A stretch of DNA of 64,000 nucleotides from Rhyzopertha dominica (taxonomy: Eukaryota > Arthropoda > Insecta > Coleoptera > Bostrichidae), in NCBI GenBank assembly GCA_025024175.1, contig QCXZ01000042.1, forward strand, positions 3,427,501 to 3,491,500. The letters run 5' to 3'. A program made the position numbers and the translations under genes. Shown piece after piece: positions 1 to 12,456 of the stretch. The notes beneath the pieces are model-generated. The model did no database searches. It was not told the origin of the DNA and worked only from the letters and a program-made list of their open reading frames with translations. How positions within the stretch are numbered: position 1 is the first letter of the stretch; the number at the start of each line of letters is the position of its first letter.

Positions 1-3000
1 GTCACAGATGGTGCATTGGTACGGTTTTTCACCAGTATGGATTCGAAGGTGGACTTTCAGTATAGATGCCTGGTAGAAGCCCTTCTTACAGACTGGGCAA
101 ATGTGATTTCGGTCACCTGTAAACAAAACATGATGCCCTATTACTATGATTACTTGAATATTACATTATTTGTGCTTCTTTCATGGTAGTATAAATCTTT
201 TTTCTCATTTTCTGATGAAGTGGTACACTTTAGATATATGAGAAAAGACTACCATTTTTGTTCATTTTGAATGGTTCTTTAAGACAGTGAATCTCGATAA
301 TCTGTCTGTATAAAAGGTTACGGCAAAAACAAAAAAAGTCTTTTAGGTTAACTGATCGTGATGTCCAAGGTATAATCTTTAAATTAAAGTCACTTATGTA
401 CCTTACAAACATATCATTACATGCCAAGTATAATCAAAATTTTCAAAATAGTTTTTCAAAAAATAAAAAAAAGTTGATTTTATGACCCATCAACACCCTG
501 TATAATAATGATTGATTTATATAAGTATGTATACATATGCAAAAAAATCCCAACCACTTAATAAACTTATTACAAAATGTTAGATAAATCAACAATATGG
601 TAAGTATGTATTATTGATTCTGTATTATTTATGTAAGTATATCTTTCTTTATTATTGTAGGACTTATGATTGCACACAGTCATTTACAAGCCAATAAGAG
701 GATATCCCATATAGAGAATTATATAACAAAGCTAATAAAATGGCTTCAAAATTGCTAAATTATATCTCCACCAGAACAGGTATTTCTATTTACAAAATAC
801 AGTGGTAATGGTATGTAATCCACAAAAATATTTAATGCAACGTAAATATCTGGTTTCTAAATATGTTCAATATTTTAAAACAGCTAACAAATTAATTTTA
901 TTGTAGTTTCAAGTAAACAACATGCATAAAAAAGTGTTTCTGTTGTTAGTATCTAGATGCAAGTGAAAAACCTTGTTGCCATGAAAAGAGGTTGATTACT
1001 TTAATTTCAATATATAATTTAACAAAAAATCATATCAAAAAATATGATGTGAATATGGAAATACATTTTTTAGGTAAATAATGAATTATTTAAAAAATAT
1101 ATGTGGCACCAAAAACCACATGTCAAATACACTTCTCATTCAGTTAGGTAACAAAAAAACCAAGAAACCAGAAAATTCCTGCAGTTTCATACTCATAATG
1201 TTGCAAGATTCAATAGTAGGAGAGGACTGAGAAAACAGTAGATTTGTATATCTGAACAGCAGAATTTTTATAATTGTATGTTAGTAAACAAAATAAAATA
1301 ACAAACAATAAATTAAAAGTTCTAAATCTCAAACTACTGAAATAGAAAATAGAATTAAACTTTGGTGATATTCTGTAATATGGAAAAATATATTTGTAAG
1401 TTGTAGATAATTGAAACAGGAGAATAATACATTAAGCCTAAGAAACCGTAGATCTTCTATTAAAACAGGAGATCTGGGAACACTGTTTATGATTTTTGGT
1501 GAGAGTCACCAAGATACAAAAGCACTGAGTATCGAAATCCCGATATTCCCTGTTGTTCCTTAATGATACTGTTAAGCAAAAGAACGGACAATACAAAATA
1601 CCAATATGTCAGTTATTTTCTAGCAACTCCATTTTCATAAATATAACTTATCAAAACTCAATGGAAGATAAATAATATTATTAAAAAACCAACTAAATAT
1701 TCACCTGTGTGTGTTTTGACGTGAACACGAAGATCTTCACTGCGGGGAAATGCCTTTGGACACATCGTACACTGATAAGGTCTTTCACCGGTGTGTATTC
1801 GTATGTGTTTCTTCAGCTGGGACGAACTGACACAACCTCGACCACAGGAAGTGCATATATAAGGCTTTTCTCCGCTGTGTGAACGAGCATGAACGGTTAG
1901 TCTCGAAGGGTCAGGGAAACCTTTGCCACAAACAGTGCAAATGTAGGGGCGTTCACCTGCAAATACAAATATAGTTTATTAACACATTCTTGCATGGCAA
2001 ATCATGCCATGAATTAAGATAAATAATTAAGGTCAATTTATTGGCTTAAAAAGACGTTTGCTAAATTAACATCATAGAAAAGCATAAAAGTTAAATGCAT
2101 ATATGAAAATCTCTAATTGATGTTCCTTTTAAGTCATTATGCTGTTTGAAAAGACAGATCATTTGCTTGATTTTGCTATGTGTCTGCAATACAGTTATAC
2201 ACCTTATATTGTATGTATGTTGTCACTTTTCGTTGTTTCTAAAACCACACATAACTTACTTATAGTAATGGATTATTTAAGGAGGCTTAACAGGAACACA
2301 GCAAATTAACTACACAATAACAGGAACATGACAAATAAACCATTATTATAAATGTTAAGTGTGGTTTCACAAATAAAGAAATCTCAGAAAGCTCGGCAAT
2401 TAGATAAAAGGATTGCTTTATTTATTTGTGACTGAAGCATTCTGTGATTATTAATTGTCGATATTATAAGTTGTAAATAAATGTATATGTATACAATTTC
2501 ATCAAACGGTATATCTGGTATTACAAGAGTTCTTTGGTAAGTATGGTAATGATGTTAACAAGTGTTGATAAGTAAAAGTGGTTTCTAATAAATATAAACA
2601 CGGCTACAATCCTAAGTAAGTTTGCACCATCATATGTCTATAAAGGTTTCATCTAAACATTTTATAATAATATGTGTAATAAAAACTGCTACAAATATTT
2701 TTTTACAATTTTTGGATGTGTCCTTTTACTTGAATTTTTCAAGTAAACAATTGGGTATACAAAAAAAGATACTCTCTATCTTTTTTATAGAGAATTTCCA
2801 CAGCTTTCTTCTTGGCTTGATGTCCTTTTGTTATAGAGTTAATGAAAATTTAAATATCGAAAAATTCGCTTCAGAACGCGATTTTAACCCTTTACAGTGT
2901 TGCCAATTTTCCCCTTATACTCCCACTACGGGGACTTTTGAGACACATTCAGGACAGCAGAAAACCAGGAAAATATGGGTCTCTAGTAAAATCCTAAAGG

Positions 3001-6000
3001 CGATGGATTACATTATTTCACAAATCAATTATCTACAATCGGTTAATCCGTTATTTTGCCTGACCTATACGAAACAACATATCCGTTTTCTGTCAACAGA
3101 TGGCGTCAGCGTAGTATATTAAATTATGCGCAGGCTCATTCACATCTAGTGGAGGGGGCCATCGTTATAAAATTGATGGACGCCACTTCATAACCGCCAA
3201 ACCGCCATTATTATATCGAGTTTCAAAGTGAACAGAAGCAAGCAAGCTGCACCTACAGGTTCTTGGGTTTACGAATGAATGTCGCAAGAAGTTAAAAATG
3301 TGACGTGACAAGTTTAATTAGTGCTACAAAAATACGCAGTTTCTTCAGATGCTGTTAAATACAGTGAAGGCTTCCTGCATTCGCGGTTTATCAAGGTTAG
3401 TTGACGCATATTTGTTTATTCTAAATTTCTTTTTCCATCAGCTTCTCTCTGACAATTTTTAAACGCGCGTTTGTTCGTTTTAATGAGCGATTTGTTTGGA
3501 ATGTATTTTTCAAATTACCGTTCCAATTAGACATCAAATGATTAATTACGCAATAAATTACGTCATCAAGGTCGCGCGACGTCAGATGGTGACGCAATAG
3601 CGTCGGTTCTGTTACGTCACTGACCCTTCCCCTCCTCTTAGAAAACTGAATGAGTCGCTGTACCACATCAAAAAAAAACATGCTAAACTTACATTAAATT
3701 AAAAGTTTGGAAGTATCATGTGATTAGTAAAGGAAATCTGTTTGAAAAAATTCACATTGGCCGATCCGTCGTTAAGGAGGGAGGCATACGGAAAAACACT
3801 GCGTCATAAAGTATTTCCTACTTGAAACGCGTATTTAAAAAAATTGTTGTGACCGCAAGAAACGGACTTTAGATTCGTCTTCAGGTCATTTTCAAAAGAA
3901 TCTCTTTATAACTGGTGCCTTAATCATTACTATAATCTTTTATATTGATCTATGATTTTTTGGTCGTTTCATTCAATTTTTTTAATATTCTATAATTAGC
4001 TAGTGGTTGTTTTAGAATTTCAAGTCGCTTAAGCACATAATGCTTTAAATTCTGCCATTCTTTGTTCCCTTACTATTGCAGATTATTCTAAATAACATGG
4101 AAAATTGATTGTTTGTGAATATTATCCCTTAGGACATTTCCAGAGGAATTAAAAGCCCAGCTGTATTTTTTCTACCAATTATACACTTCTTAGGAAGTAA
4201 CGGACATTTTTATCGTAAATGGTTTAGGTTTTCAAGGCCATAGTATGTAATAGTATTCATTCCAACACCGCAAGTGACTAGCATCCTCGGAGGTCTATTT
4301 TTTTTCTTTGATTCCTTCTGTAAGCTAATGTCAATGTGAGAACAACGATATCTAAGACGTAGGTTATAGTAGGTCCAGAAATCGTTTCAGAGATGTATCA
4401 ATTGGTTGTGTTCATAAAGCGAATCACAGATGCTAACGTGTTGTGTCAAATCAATTTTCTCAAACTGATGGGGTACCCATAAATCGAGTTTTTTAACATA
4501 GTCAAGCTGCTTAAAGCTATTTTAATCACATGTTTTGTTATGAACGTCTGATCTATAATGGCTCTGACACGGTTCTCATCAACTTTAGGTGGATGGCCAT
4601 TAAACACCTTTGAGTAAAAAATCACCAGCACAAAATCTGGCAAACCACTTTTGAAAATGGGTTTCTTTCAAGGCTTCGTTCCCATATACAAACACGACTG
4701 AAAAATCAACTTCACAAAACAAGCAATCTTGACTAAACATCAAAAGCAACTTTCAAACCAACAACATCAATGTTAGTGTTCAAATAAGAAAAATTAGAAT
4801 GGGACAACTGAAATTACAATGTATTTTTATACTTAGATTGTTTTAGATGTTCATTTCCTCTAATTAGAAAATATCTTCCTATTTGTCAAATATAAACAGT
4901 CATTACAAGAAAAACCGTATATGCCTGCATTATTATTACTGGTTTAGCATCATAGTAATTAGTATCCGTGAATACACTGCTGGTATACTGCTGTTTGAGA
5001 AATAGTGCATTTCGATTTCTTAACTCTAGACTGGCAACAATGAGACTGCTATTTGCATAGTGCCTGGTTTATAACTCTGTCGCATTGAAATTTACGATAC
5101 CCAACCATGTCCGGTATGTAGGTAGGAATAGGAACCCTATCCTGACTGTGGTGAATGAAAAACAATACTATAGGTGACCTCAAGGACTAAGACTTTTCAT
5201 GTTGATATTTCCTAAAATTCTAGATTTCTTCATAACAAATAATTTCAGAAAAGAAACAATTTATAAAATGCCAGAAAAATTAATTTGTTTTATGTTACAT
5301 CTTAAAGCCTAGTCACCTAAGTCCATTATACTTAAAAAAAAAATTATACAGGGTGTCCTACATTATGTGGGCAACATCTCAGGATCTGAAAATTGGTGTT
5401 AAAATACACTATTTTACAGTATAACTTTTTCTGAAATATAGTCTGCCTACTGAGATATTCAGTCCTAAACATGGGGGAAGAGAAGTTTTTCAAAAATATC
5501 TCAGACCGGTTGATAGAATTTAATCAAAGTCTGGTTATTATTATTTGTGGAAGCAATTAAAAAAAGCACACATTTTTTAAACAAATGTTTTGGGGGGCTG
5601 GGAAGGGGCCAAAGGTAAAAAACACAGATACGAAACGTTTATTAAAAAAATCTTATATCAACCGATCTAAGAGATATTTTTGAAAAACTTTCTCTTGCCC
5701 CAGGTTTAAGAGTGTCAGTAGGCAGGCGTTATTTCAAAGAAAGTTATAGTCTAAAATAATGTTATTTTTACACCAGTTTTCAATTTCTCAGGGGTTGCCC
5801 ACATAATGCGGGACATCCTCTATAATACTAATAGGTATGTTTTTGAAATGCAATTGTCAAACCTAAAACCCTATCACCAAATAGTATCTAAATACAATAA
5901 AATGGTGGTTGTCTTAATACTGTGTGTCCATGTTTAGAAGACAAATCATCAGTAAAATATGGTTTTTCTCTACATCACAGTTTACACTAATTACTGAAAA

Positions 6001-9000
6001 AAGCTTAGGCCTCGTAGCTTTTTCTGAAAATGGTATTCCCTTGTGTTTCAAATACTCGACCGTCACTGATTTTTTACTGCTATTTGTGGGAATTTTATTT
6101 AATTGTCTAGTACAATAATTAGCATTATTAATTTCAATCAGCCAATATATCGCTATATTTTTCGTTGACATCAAGAAGCAATTTGGTATCTATCCATTTT
6201 CATTTCCCTCGTTTAATATAATTAGGCATTTACCTCTACTTGATGGAGTATATAAAAAACCCATTCACCACCTGGCAATCAAGTCGTGTGTGTTGAATGT
6301 CTAAATAGACATTTCGCCTATCGACCCTATATTGCCTTATCTTGCATATAAATCAGTTTTCAAATGTATGCGTTTGGCCACTCTTTAATTTAACTTTTTG
6401 TAAATGAATCCCATCTTGTATAATAAATATCTCAGATAATTTGGAAGCTTGAAATGTGATTCCTCTCTCATTGAGAGGTTGAAGCAAACTTTTGGTGCTG
6501 TGGACTTCTTTATCTTTATACATTTGATAAATTATTTCCTTGATAACTTCCAATTCGTTAAGGGAATATTTATTTTGAATTTTAATATGACAGGGTAATA
6601 AACCAAGCACTATGCAAATAGCGGTCTCATTGTTGCCAGTCTAGAGCTAAGAAGTTGAATATCAAACAAAAAATGACAAAATTTTGTTGTAAATAAAATA
6701 GCATACAAACCTCAGACGAAAGCTGCATATAATTTTCAAGATAATTAGAGAAATTAAAAAAAAGGTAAGCAGGTTAAAGTTCACCTATACTAGCTTACCT
6801 GTATGTGTGCGTTTGTGAATGACCAAATTACTAGGCGTAGTGAACCCTTTTCCACAGTAGTTGCAAACATGATCTTTAAGTCCTGTATGTGTTTTCATGT
6901 GTATTGCCAATGAACCAGATCCACATAACCTACAAAAAAAACGCAAATTTTTGAAATCCTAAAATTAATATAATTTGTTTTTTCCAATTATATAATTGTG
7001 TTTACCTTTTTCCACAGACGCTACAAGCATGACTCTTGATCCCGCTGTGCGTTTTATTATGAGCCGCTAAGCTGGTATAGCGAGAAAACGCCTTTCCACA
7101 AACAGAACAAATGAAACTTTTCTCGTTGGCGTGGGCCCTGGTGTGTTCCAACAACCGAAACGATTGAGCGAACGATTTACCACAGATCGTGCATGGGAAT
7201 GGTTTTTCTCCGGTGTGCGTTCGCAGATGCCTAGTGAGGTCATCGGAACGCGAAAATCCTTTTCCACACTCGTTGCAAAGGTGATGTTTGGCACCGTTGT
7301 GCACCTGGAAACGATGATTAAGCATGGCTAAGAAAAGTTGAGGTAATTATAAAAATATTTATGTCACAGTGACACATATTTTGTCCAGTATTTTGCTGTT
7401 TTCCTGATACTAGCATGATATCACCCTCATAACAAGTGAATTTTGAGTTTTTCATTTAAAATGAAGTTGTGTAAAGATCAGAATAAGTATAAATCTATTA
7501 ATATGTAGGCAATTTAGAAAGAAGACGCCTGAACTGAACAATATTTTATTTGTTAAAAATTTTATCCACTATGGTGTTCTAATTTAGTTTCGCTCATTTT
7601 TCACCACATATAAAGTGAACATAACACCTTACGATGAATAATATTTTTTCTAAGAGTATCCGCTTTCAAAGTCCTCTATTTTCTTAGTTATTGATACAAT
7701 CCCTTATCTTATTAAAAAAAGCATTAGCGTAGTTGATAAATTATGTAGGAATATTGTGTATTATGCTTTCAAGATACATTTTCAATAGAAAGATAGTGTA
7801 ATTAAAAAGTTTTTTTTTAACCACTGGTGTTACTCATACACTTAAAAAAACTTAAAAATTGGATTTTAAAAGTCGTAGTGCCTTATGAAACTAGTTTTCT
7901 AATATATTATTTAATACCTATTATACAAAAAGGTAAAAAAAGTCAATTTAGTTAAAAATAGTACTGGAAATGTCATGTTTTGAACTGCATGTAGGGATAT
8001 TATTTTCTGAATTTGGGGTTTATTATATTCATCATTAATTTTCAATCAAACTTTTGAATTATATCCTTGTTTAAAAAAAAACATTATTGCATATTATAAA
8101 ATACAATTGCAACATGCAGGGTAGAACTGAATGATTAATAATGCCCTATTTATGATGTGTGTGATGCATGCTACTATCAGAAAATAGATGATTCAGCTTG
8201 TATTGATTTTTTAAATTTATTTTCAGATCTGTGGCATCAATCCTCTCAACAAAGCTGAAATAAACATCCATACAGAAAAAACCAAGGCTTCCAAACTCAG
8301 TTTCTTTATAATACTGTGATCAATTGTATTGGAGTTTACAATCATTGATAACTGTCTTCTTAACTGTGATGGCTAGTTAAATATTATTTTCTTCAAATTT
8401 CACTGTTAACATTGCAGTATTGTTGGAATACTTATGTTGAGTTCTACCTGTTTTTTTTCCAAAATCGTTACATCTGGTTTTATTAATCAAACAATTGTTT
8501 TCAAAATCATCCGGTTGTCACTTCCAATATTATTTGAAAATTTCTTCAAAAAAATATAAAAGTTCACTTTAGTGTTTATATATTTATTTTTTTGGGGCAT
8601 AGGGGGTTCATAGTACAAAGTATTATTCTGTTTTGGAACTTCTTAATTTGATCATTCAATTTATATAATATATTCTCCATGAAGGTTTCAAGTTTTTTCC
8701 TACATAATATGATCAAATTTCATTTCAAGTATTTTTGATACTGATAAATTATTGTTAATAAAAGGTGATTTTTGTTATTATGTTATTTATCACACATCTT
8801 TGAAATTTTGGTGAATATTTTTTTCTTTTTTTGTGTTTCACTTCATGGTATTTCGGGTAAAATATTTACCACACATATACATCATCCAATGTAAAAAAAG
8901 TAACCACATAGAAAAAGGAAATGAGCCAAGAAGACTTACACTGCATATCAAAATCTGGTTTAAAAAATGGAGAAGATGTCGAAAAAAGGGACAATACAAG

Positions 9001-11038
9001 AAAGAACCTTTGCACGCCTGGCAGCAAACCAATTCAGCTTCTGAATTATAAAAGAAAAAAAGATTAAATAGAAGAATTTCTAATTAAAGATTTCTATTTT
9101 GGACAAGTTGGCAGTGGCAATTATTAATTTGTCCCTGAAAATTTCACATTTTACAGATGTGTCAAAATTGTCTTTGCCTAATATTTAAATCTATTGATGT
9201 TTCTTCTATGGCCAGTTGCAATTTTGTGTAACCTAGCAGAAGTTTTTGAAACTATCCTTCATGATTGCATATTATATTTTTCAAATTTGCTTAAATTACT
9301 ACCTGGCAGCATGGATTTATGGCTAGATGTTCCGCTGTTAATAAGCAGTTTTGTAATTTAGTTATCAGATGGATGTTATATACAATTCCTTTAAAGCGTT
9401 TGGCTCCTGTTTGAAGGATATGGTTCCAATTTGGTACCACTTTTGTTTGTGTTGTGAGCTAATTATATTACATTTGTGTAATAAGACATAACTGATCCAT
9501 CTGGGCATGTCCCATTTTTAGCAAGCGCACATATGTCAGTTACTAACTGCCATTAAGGGTGAAATAACTGATTCAGAAAATGATCTTCAAATTGGCATTC
9601 CTTCTCTAATATGAGTTGGCAACTGTAACATTGGTGAGAATTCTGCAAGTTTTAGAACTGAACGTCTTCATTTTTTTATCACACCATAAATGTTAATTTT
9701 TTTTTGGGTTTTATTAACCTTTCCTGGTTCGTAGCCTACAACATATGTTTTCTCTTTTCTTAGAGATTTAGAGTTACTGCCAAATTGTTTATAAATTATC
9801 TTCCTTGGGAGATAAGAATGTATCATCAGTTTTTCAAGTATTTGGGAGTTGATGAATAACATATATAATAGTGACTTCCAACACGATTTGGAGAAAAAAT
9901 AAATACCCATATGCAGTAAAATAACAATTCTTCACGTATCAAAACGCAAAAACTCAATTTTTTTTTAAAAGCACTGCAAGTCATAATTTTCACAGAATGG
10001 CAATCGACACTTAAATAAGTTTCCATCATTTTAAAGGGTACAGGGATTACAGAAGAAACAAAAAAATATCTTTGATGGATACTTGCCTTCATGTGTCTAC
10101 ACAGCGTACTGGCGCTGGCAAACCCCTGGTTGCATACTTTGCAAACGTGGCGTGTTACTTTCGGATGAGTTCTGGAATGGACCTGAAAAATATTTTGCTG
10201 CAACAAATTACGCAAGCAATGTAGAACACACCTTTAGATCACTTATTGTTGTGAAACACTGTGTGCACTCCTCGCACGGATAGATAGGTTGTTCCGTATC
10301 ATCTCGAATTTCTTTCTTCTTCACTTCTTTTTTGTTGCATTTTGTGTCGTCCTCTATCAGCACACATTCCACATTGACATTGCCGGGCATCTCACTTTTT
10401 TGCCCGACACCCTCATTGTCAGAAACATCGTTATCTGGAATGTTACATCCATTTATCAAGTACATCAAAAAAAAAAAAAAGTTATCGAGCAACCATCAGT
10501 GAACACAACAACACACAATACAACAAAGTAGAATATATACATACGAAATATGTCATCGTTGATGTTACTATCTTCGAATTTCAATTTGTCGTCAGGTTCT
10601 AACAGTTTATCTTCAGCTATCAAGTTGGTTATATCACTCGGTATATGTTCTATTGCATTTTCTACCATGTAATCTCCCGTAACTGGTTTCAATTCCAAAA
10701 AAGTATCCATGGGACGCTCAAGCAACTGCCGTAACGTGCTGTCCGATCTTTCGACAAGTTGTTTAAATGAAAAAGACCTACTGATGTAATGCACACACTG
10801 CATACACACTTGGTCTGGTAGCCCATCACCTTCCAGGATCTAAAACAGTGTCAATGCTTTCGTATTTGAGTAAACAAATAGATAGCATTACCTGTACAGA
10901 AGCGAAAGTCATCAACATTTCATGAAACCTAGTACTTCCACCGATAGTTTCATCAATGCTGAAAATTGATCTCATAATGTTATCTTCTGAGAGACATGTC
11001 CTGCATATTTTATTTGTTTGTAAAGTGGTAAAAGACAT
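1..11038 (-). CDS. ZAD and C2H2 zinc-finger DNA-binding protein (3' end outside window)
   Basis: Rebuilt exons, 5' to 3': 10892-11038, 10545-10839, 10232-10434, 10087-10182, 7006-7304, 6799-6929, 1705-1956 and 1-116, with consistent phases; 513 aa lie inside the window. Residues 1-64 are a ZAD domain with zinc ligands C12, C15, C61 and C64 (CRTCL and VCMQC). An acidic linker follows, and from C201 eleven complete C2H2 fingers and the start of a twelfth, joined by TGEKP-like linkers. The track's upstream start at 11050 is TTG; ATG at 11038 is the first Met. The fourth intron (7305-10086) uses a GC donor (AAG|GCAAGT) and the acceptor before GTGCAC. Only this join gives finger 2 its normal H-x3-H spacing and a 7-residue linker. 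ZAD proteins dimerise and act as nuclear, sequence-specific transcription regulators in insects; the target is unknown. The family call is very safe; the orthologue is not identified. Confidence 0.93.
2634..3122 (+). other. Unrecognised 162-codon open reading frame inside a zinc-finger gene intron
   Basis: This frame is open for 162 codons from the first ATG (2634), which is long for such AT-rich DNA. The N-terminal half is hydrophobic and low in complexity. The C-terminal half is more balanced. I see no family motif, no splice context and no duplicate elsewhere in the window. It lies in the 1957-6798 intron of the zinc-finger gene, on the opposite strand. It may be chance or transposon-derived. 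Confidence 0.15.
3558..3620. promoter_or_regulatory. Cluster of four CRE/ATF-like (bZIP) sites in a CpG-rich island
   Basis: Four close matches to the CRE/ATF core lie within 63 bp: TTACGTCAT (3558), GACGTCAG (3578), TGACGCAAT (3590) and TTACGTCAC (3612). The surrounding 3.1-3.8 kb is visibly richer in CpG than the AT-rich flanks. It could be an enhancer or an alternative promoter inside the zinc-finger gene intron. The motifs are seen directly; binding and function are inference. Confidence 0.4.
4375..4705 (-). mobile_element. Mariner transposase N-terminal remnant
   Basis: Reading the minus strand in shifting frames gives the order of motifs expected for the start of a mariner transposase. 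These are a YGNEAL / WFARF helix-turn-helix part, a [16 protein letters not shown] linker, and a [11 protein letters not shown] block followed by a degraded catalytic start. At least two frameshifts and several stops interrupt it, so it is dead. It is nested in the 1957-6798 intron of the zinc-finger gene. Confidence 0.75.
5017..5095 (+). repeat. Inverted copy of the 5' part of the 6.6-kb transposon remnant
   Basis: This stretch matches, in opposite orientation, 6580-6660, which includes the start of the transposase frame at 6610. The shared core includes the reverse complement of CTCTAGACTGGCAAC and the coding bases just inside it. Either these are long terminal inverted repeats of one element of about 1.6 kb, or a second broken copy lies in inverse orientation. 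Confidence 0.6.
5349..5820. mobile_element. Foldback (long inverted repeat) MITE
   Basis: The two arms, each about 190 bp, are diverged inverted copies of each other. The left end reads CAGGGTGTCC and the right end GGACATCCTC, and both contain an ATTATGTGGGCAAC-like block. TATA lies on both sides, so the target duplication is ambiguous. A central piece of about 90 bp is unpaired. It encodes nothing and would form a long hairpin if transcribed. It sits between the inverted repeats at 5017 and 6655. Confidence 0.75.
5985..6610 (-). mobile_element. Decayed DDE-type transposon coding remnant
   Basis: Two minus-strand frames look like parts of one transposase. Residues from 6610 to 6353 contain a helix-rich DNA-binding-like part ([17 protein letters not shown], then an [11 protein letters not shown] block). 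Residues from about 6070 to 5985 contain [19 protein letters not shown], a linker seen before the second catalytic block of an insect DDE family. Catalytic residues are not visible and the pieces are separated by non-coding DNA. The family assignment is from memory of motif style and is moderate. Confidence 0.45.
7305..10086 (-). other. Long intron of the zinc-finger gene (GC-AG)
   Basis: This 2.8-kb intron is AT-rich with many homopolymer runs. Apart from a possible homeodomain-like fragment near 8.94-9.02 kb on the plus strand I see no exon, RNA gene or clear transposon in it. Retaining the start of this intron would extend the frame for dozens of codons without finger motifs, which supports splicing. 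Confidence 0.7.
8935..9020 (+). pseudogene. Possible homeodomain recognition-helix relic
   Basis: The plus-strand translation near 8935-9000 reads [13 protein letters not shown] followed by [10 protein letters not shown]. This resembles helix 3 of Hox-like homeodomains (LTERQxKIWFQNRRxKxKK) with one codon missing and the QNR part changed. Upstream sequence is too diverged to recognise the first two helices. It is either a decayed processed homeobox copy or chance; IKIWF plus the basic tail is the only support. Confidence 0.25.
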
Positions 11039-11555
11039 TTTTATCGTCAATTTGACTTAAGAAGGTAGTGAGGTTAATGTCCACTTTATTTTGACGTTTG
11101 GATGTGTTAATTGTCAATGTCAAGCCTCGAGCGTCAAGCAATGATGCCAACTTTAGTGCCAACGTTAATAAAGGATTATTTCCATATTTTATGGTCAAGA
11201 TATCTGCGTTTCAAAAACAACTGTGTTGTAAAAGCAAAACGATCAGAGAAAACTCCTTTTACAAGTGTAAACTAATTGTTAACCCTGAGATACAACATAT
11301 TTATACAGGTTTCGTACGTATAAATCTAATCTGTTCAATTCCGGTGGGATTAATAGAATGAAAATGAAGTTTTACAAAAGCGTTTTTGGTTTTTCTTCAT
11401 CATATGGCGAGCACTTGTCGCGATTTAGGAGACACTGTACCTACCTGTTTTAAAGGAATTGTGCCGCCTAATATCTGCTTTGGATAAAGGTAAATTCGCA
11501 GTCGCAATTTTGACATTAAAATTATATCTTTTATTTAAAGGAAAAAATAAAGTTT

Positions 11556-11704
11556 TTTCTTTTTTTCACTTCTTTTTTGTTGCATTTTGTGTCGTCCTTT
11601 ATCAGCACACATTCAGCATTGACATTGTCAGTCATCTCACTTTTTTGCCCGACACCTCCATTGTCAGAAAGATCGTTATCAGGAATGTTACATCCATTTA
11701 TCAG
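11556..11704 (-). pseudogene. Dead partial copy of zinc-finger gene exon 3
   Basis: About 150 bp repeat the 5' part of the exon at 10232-10434 and some intron upstream of it, in the same orientation and about 1.25 kb away. The copied protein piece includes [16 protein letters not shown] and the CNKKEVKK block. The acceptor that reads CCAG|ATAAC in the gene is CCTG|ATAAC in the copy, so it cannot be spliced in. No zinc ligands are included. It lies upstream of the gene's start codon. Confidence 0.8.
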
Positions 11705-11894
11705 GTTTATGTTATAGAATGGTTGATAAACATTAACTATCCTCCTAAGATTTATCAAATTATGGTAGAAGCTATCAACCTGTTGAAATATTTGTGGAAA
11801 TAGCGGAAACAACAGAAGTTGCATAATTTATACAAGCAAAGTATCTTTGAGCAACATCCATATACATTTAACTTGTGGTATCATGGTCGTGTGT

Positions 11895-12415
11895 TGTATA
11901 GATGTGACCTCTAGTGTGTCACAGGGGTGTCATTGTGGACCAATATTGTTTAACGTGCCTTTAATGAATTGAACACCGCACTAAAATATTGTCAGTTTGT
12001 ATTGTTTGTTGATGATGTACAAATATTTTACGGCATGCAATTCTGCAAGTTTTTTTTAATGGACTAGGTCAAATGGTTTGGTTATCAAACATATTATATT
12101 ATATTTAATTGATGGTACATCACTTAATAGAATCTTGGTCTCTATCTCGATAACAAGTTGCCTTTCAGGATCCATTTATTAAAAGAGTGTTCGATAACAT
12201 ACAGGGAACTTAATTTCCTCATTAGCAATTCAACTGTCTTTTCGCTAGTCTTTTAGGATTCTCTTTTATGCACTGATCAGAGATCTTGAATATGCTAGTG
12301 TTATTTGGTCACCATATTATGAATGCGATGTTGGAGTAAATATGGAGGAGATTTCTGAGCAAATTCGGCTTCAGACTTTGGTTTTAACGCTGGCACCTTT
12401 TAATTATACGACTAA
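11895..12415 (+). mobile_element. Non-LTR retrotransposon reverse transcriptase remnant
   Basis: Reverse transcriptase motifs occur in order but in different frames: VSQGCHCGPILFN (11916-11954), the catalytic FVDD box (12005-12016), LGLYLDNKLPF (about 12134) and LEYASVIWSPYY (12285). Together they match the palm and thumb of Jockey/CR1-like elements. Frameshifts make it inactive. Confidence 0.8.
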
Positions 12416-12456
12416 TGATAATTATGTTGCGCACTGTTAGCAAACAGTTTACAAAA

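Noticed and set aside
3421..3681. 86-codon minus-strand frame over the CRE-like cluster
   Set aside because: The frame coincides with a CpG-rich patch, so stops are rarer by composition. No protein motif is seen.
7067..7331. Overlapping frames in other phases and on the plus strand
   Set aside because: They are shadows of the zinc-finger exon at 7006-7304.
8935..9020. Functional homeobox gene
   Set aside because: Only the last helix is suggested, one codon is missing and no other exon is visible; listed only as a possible relic.
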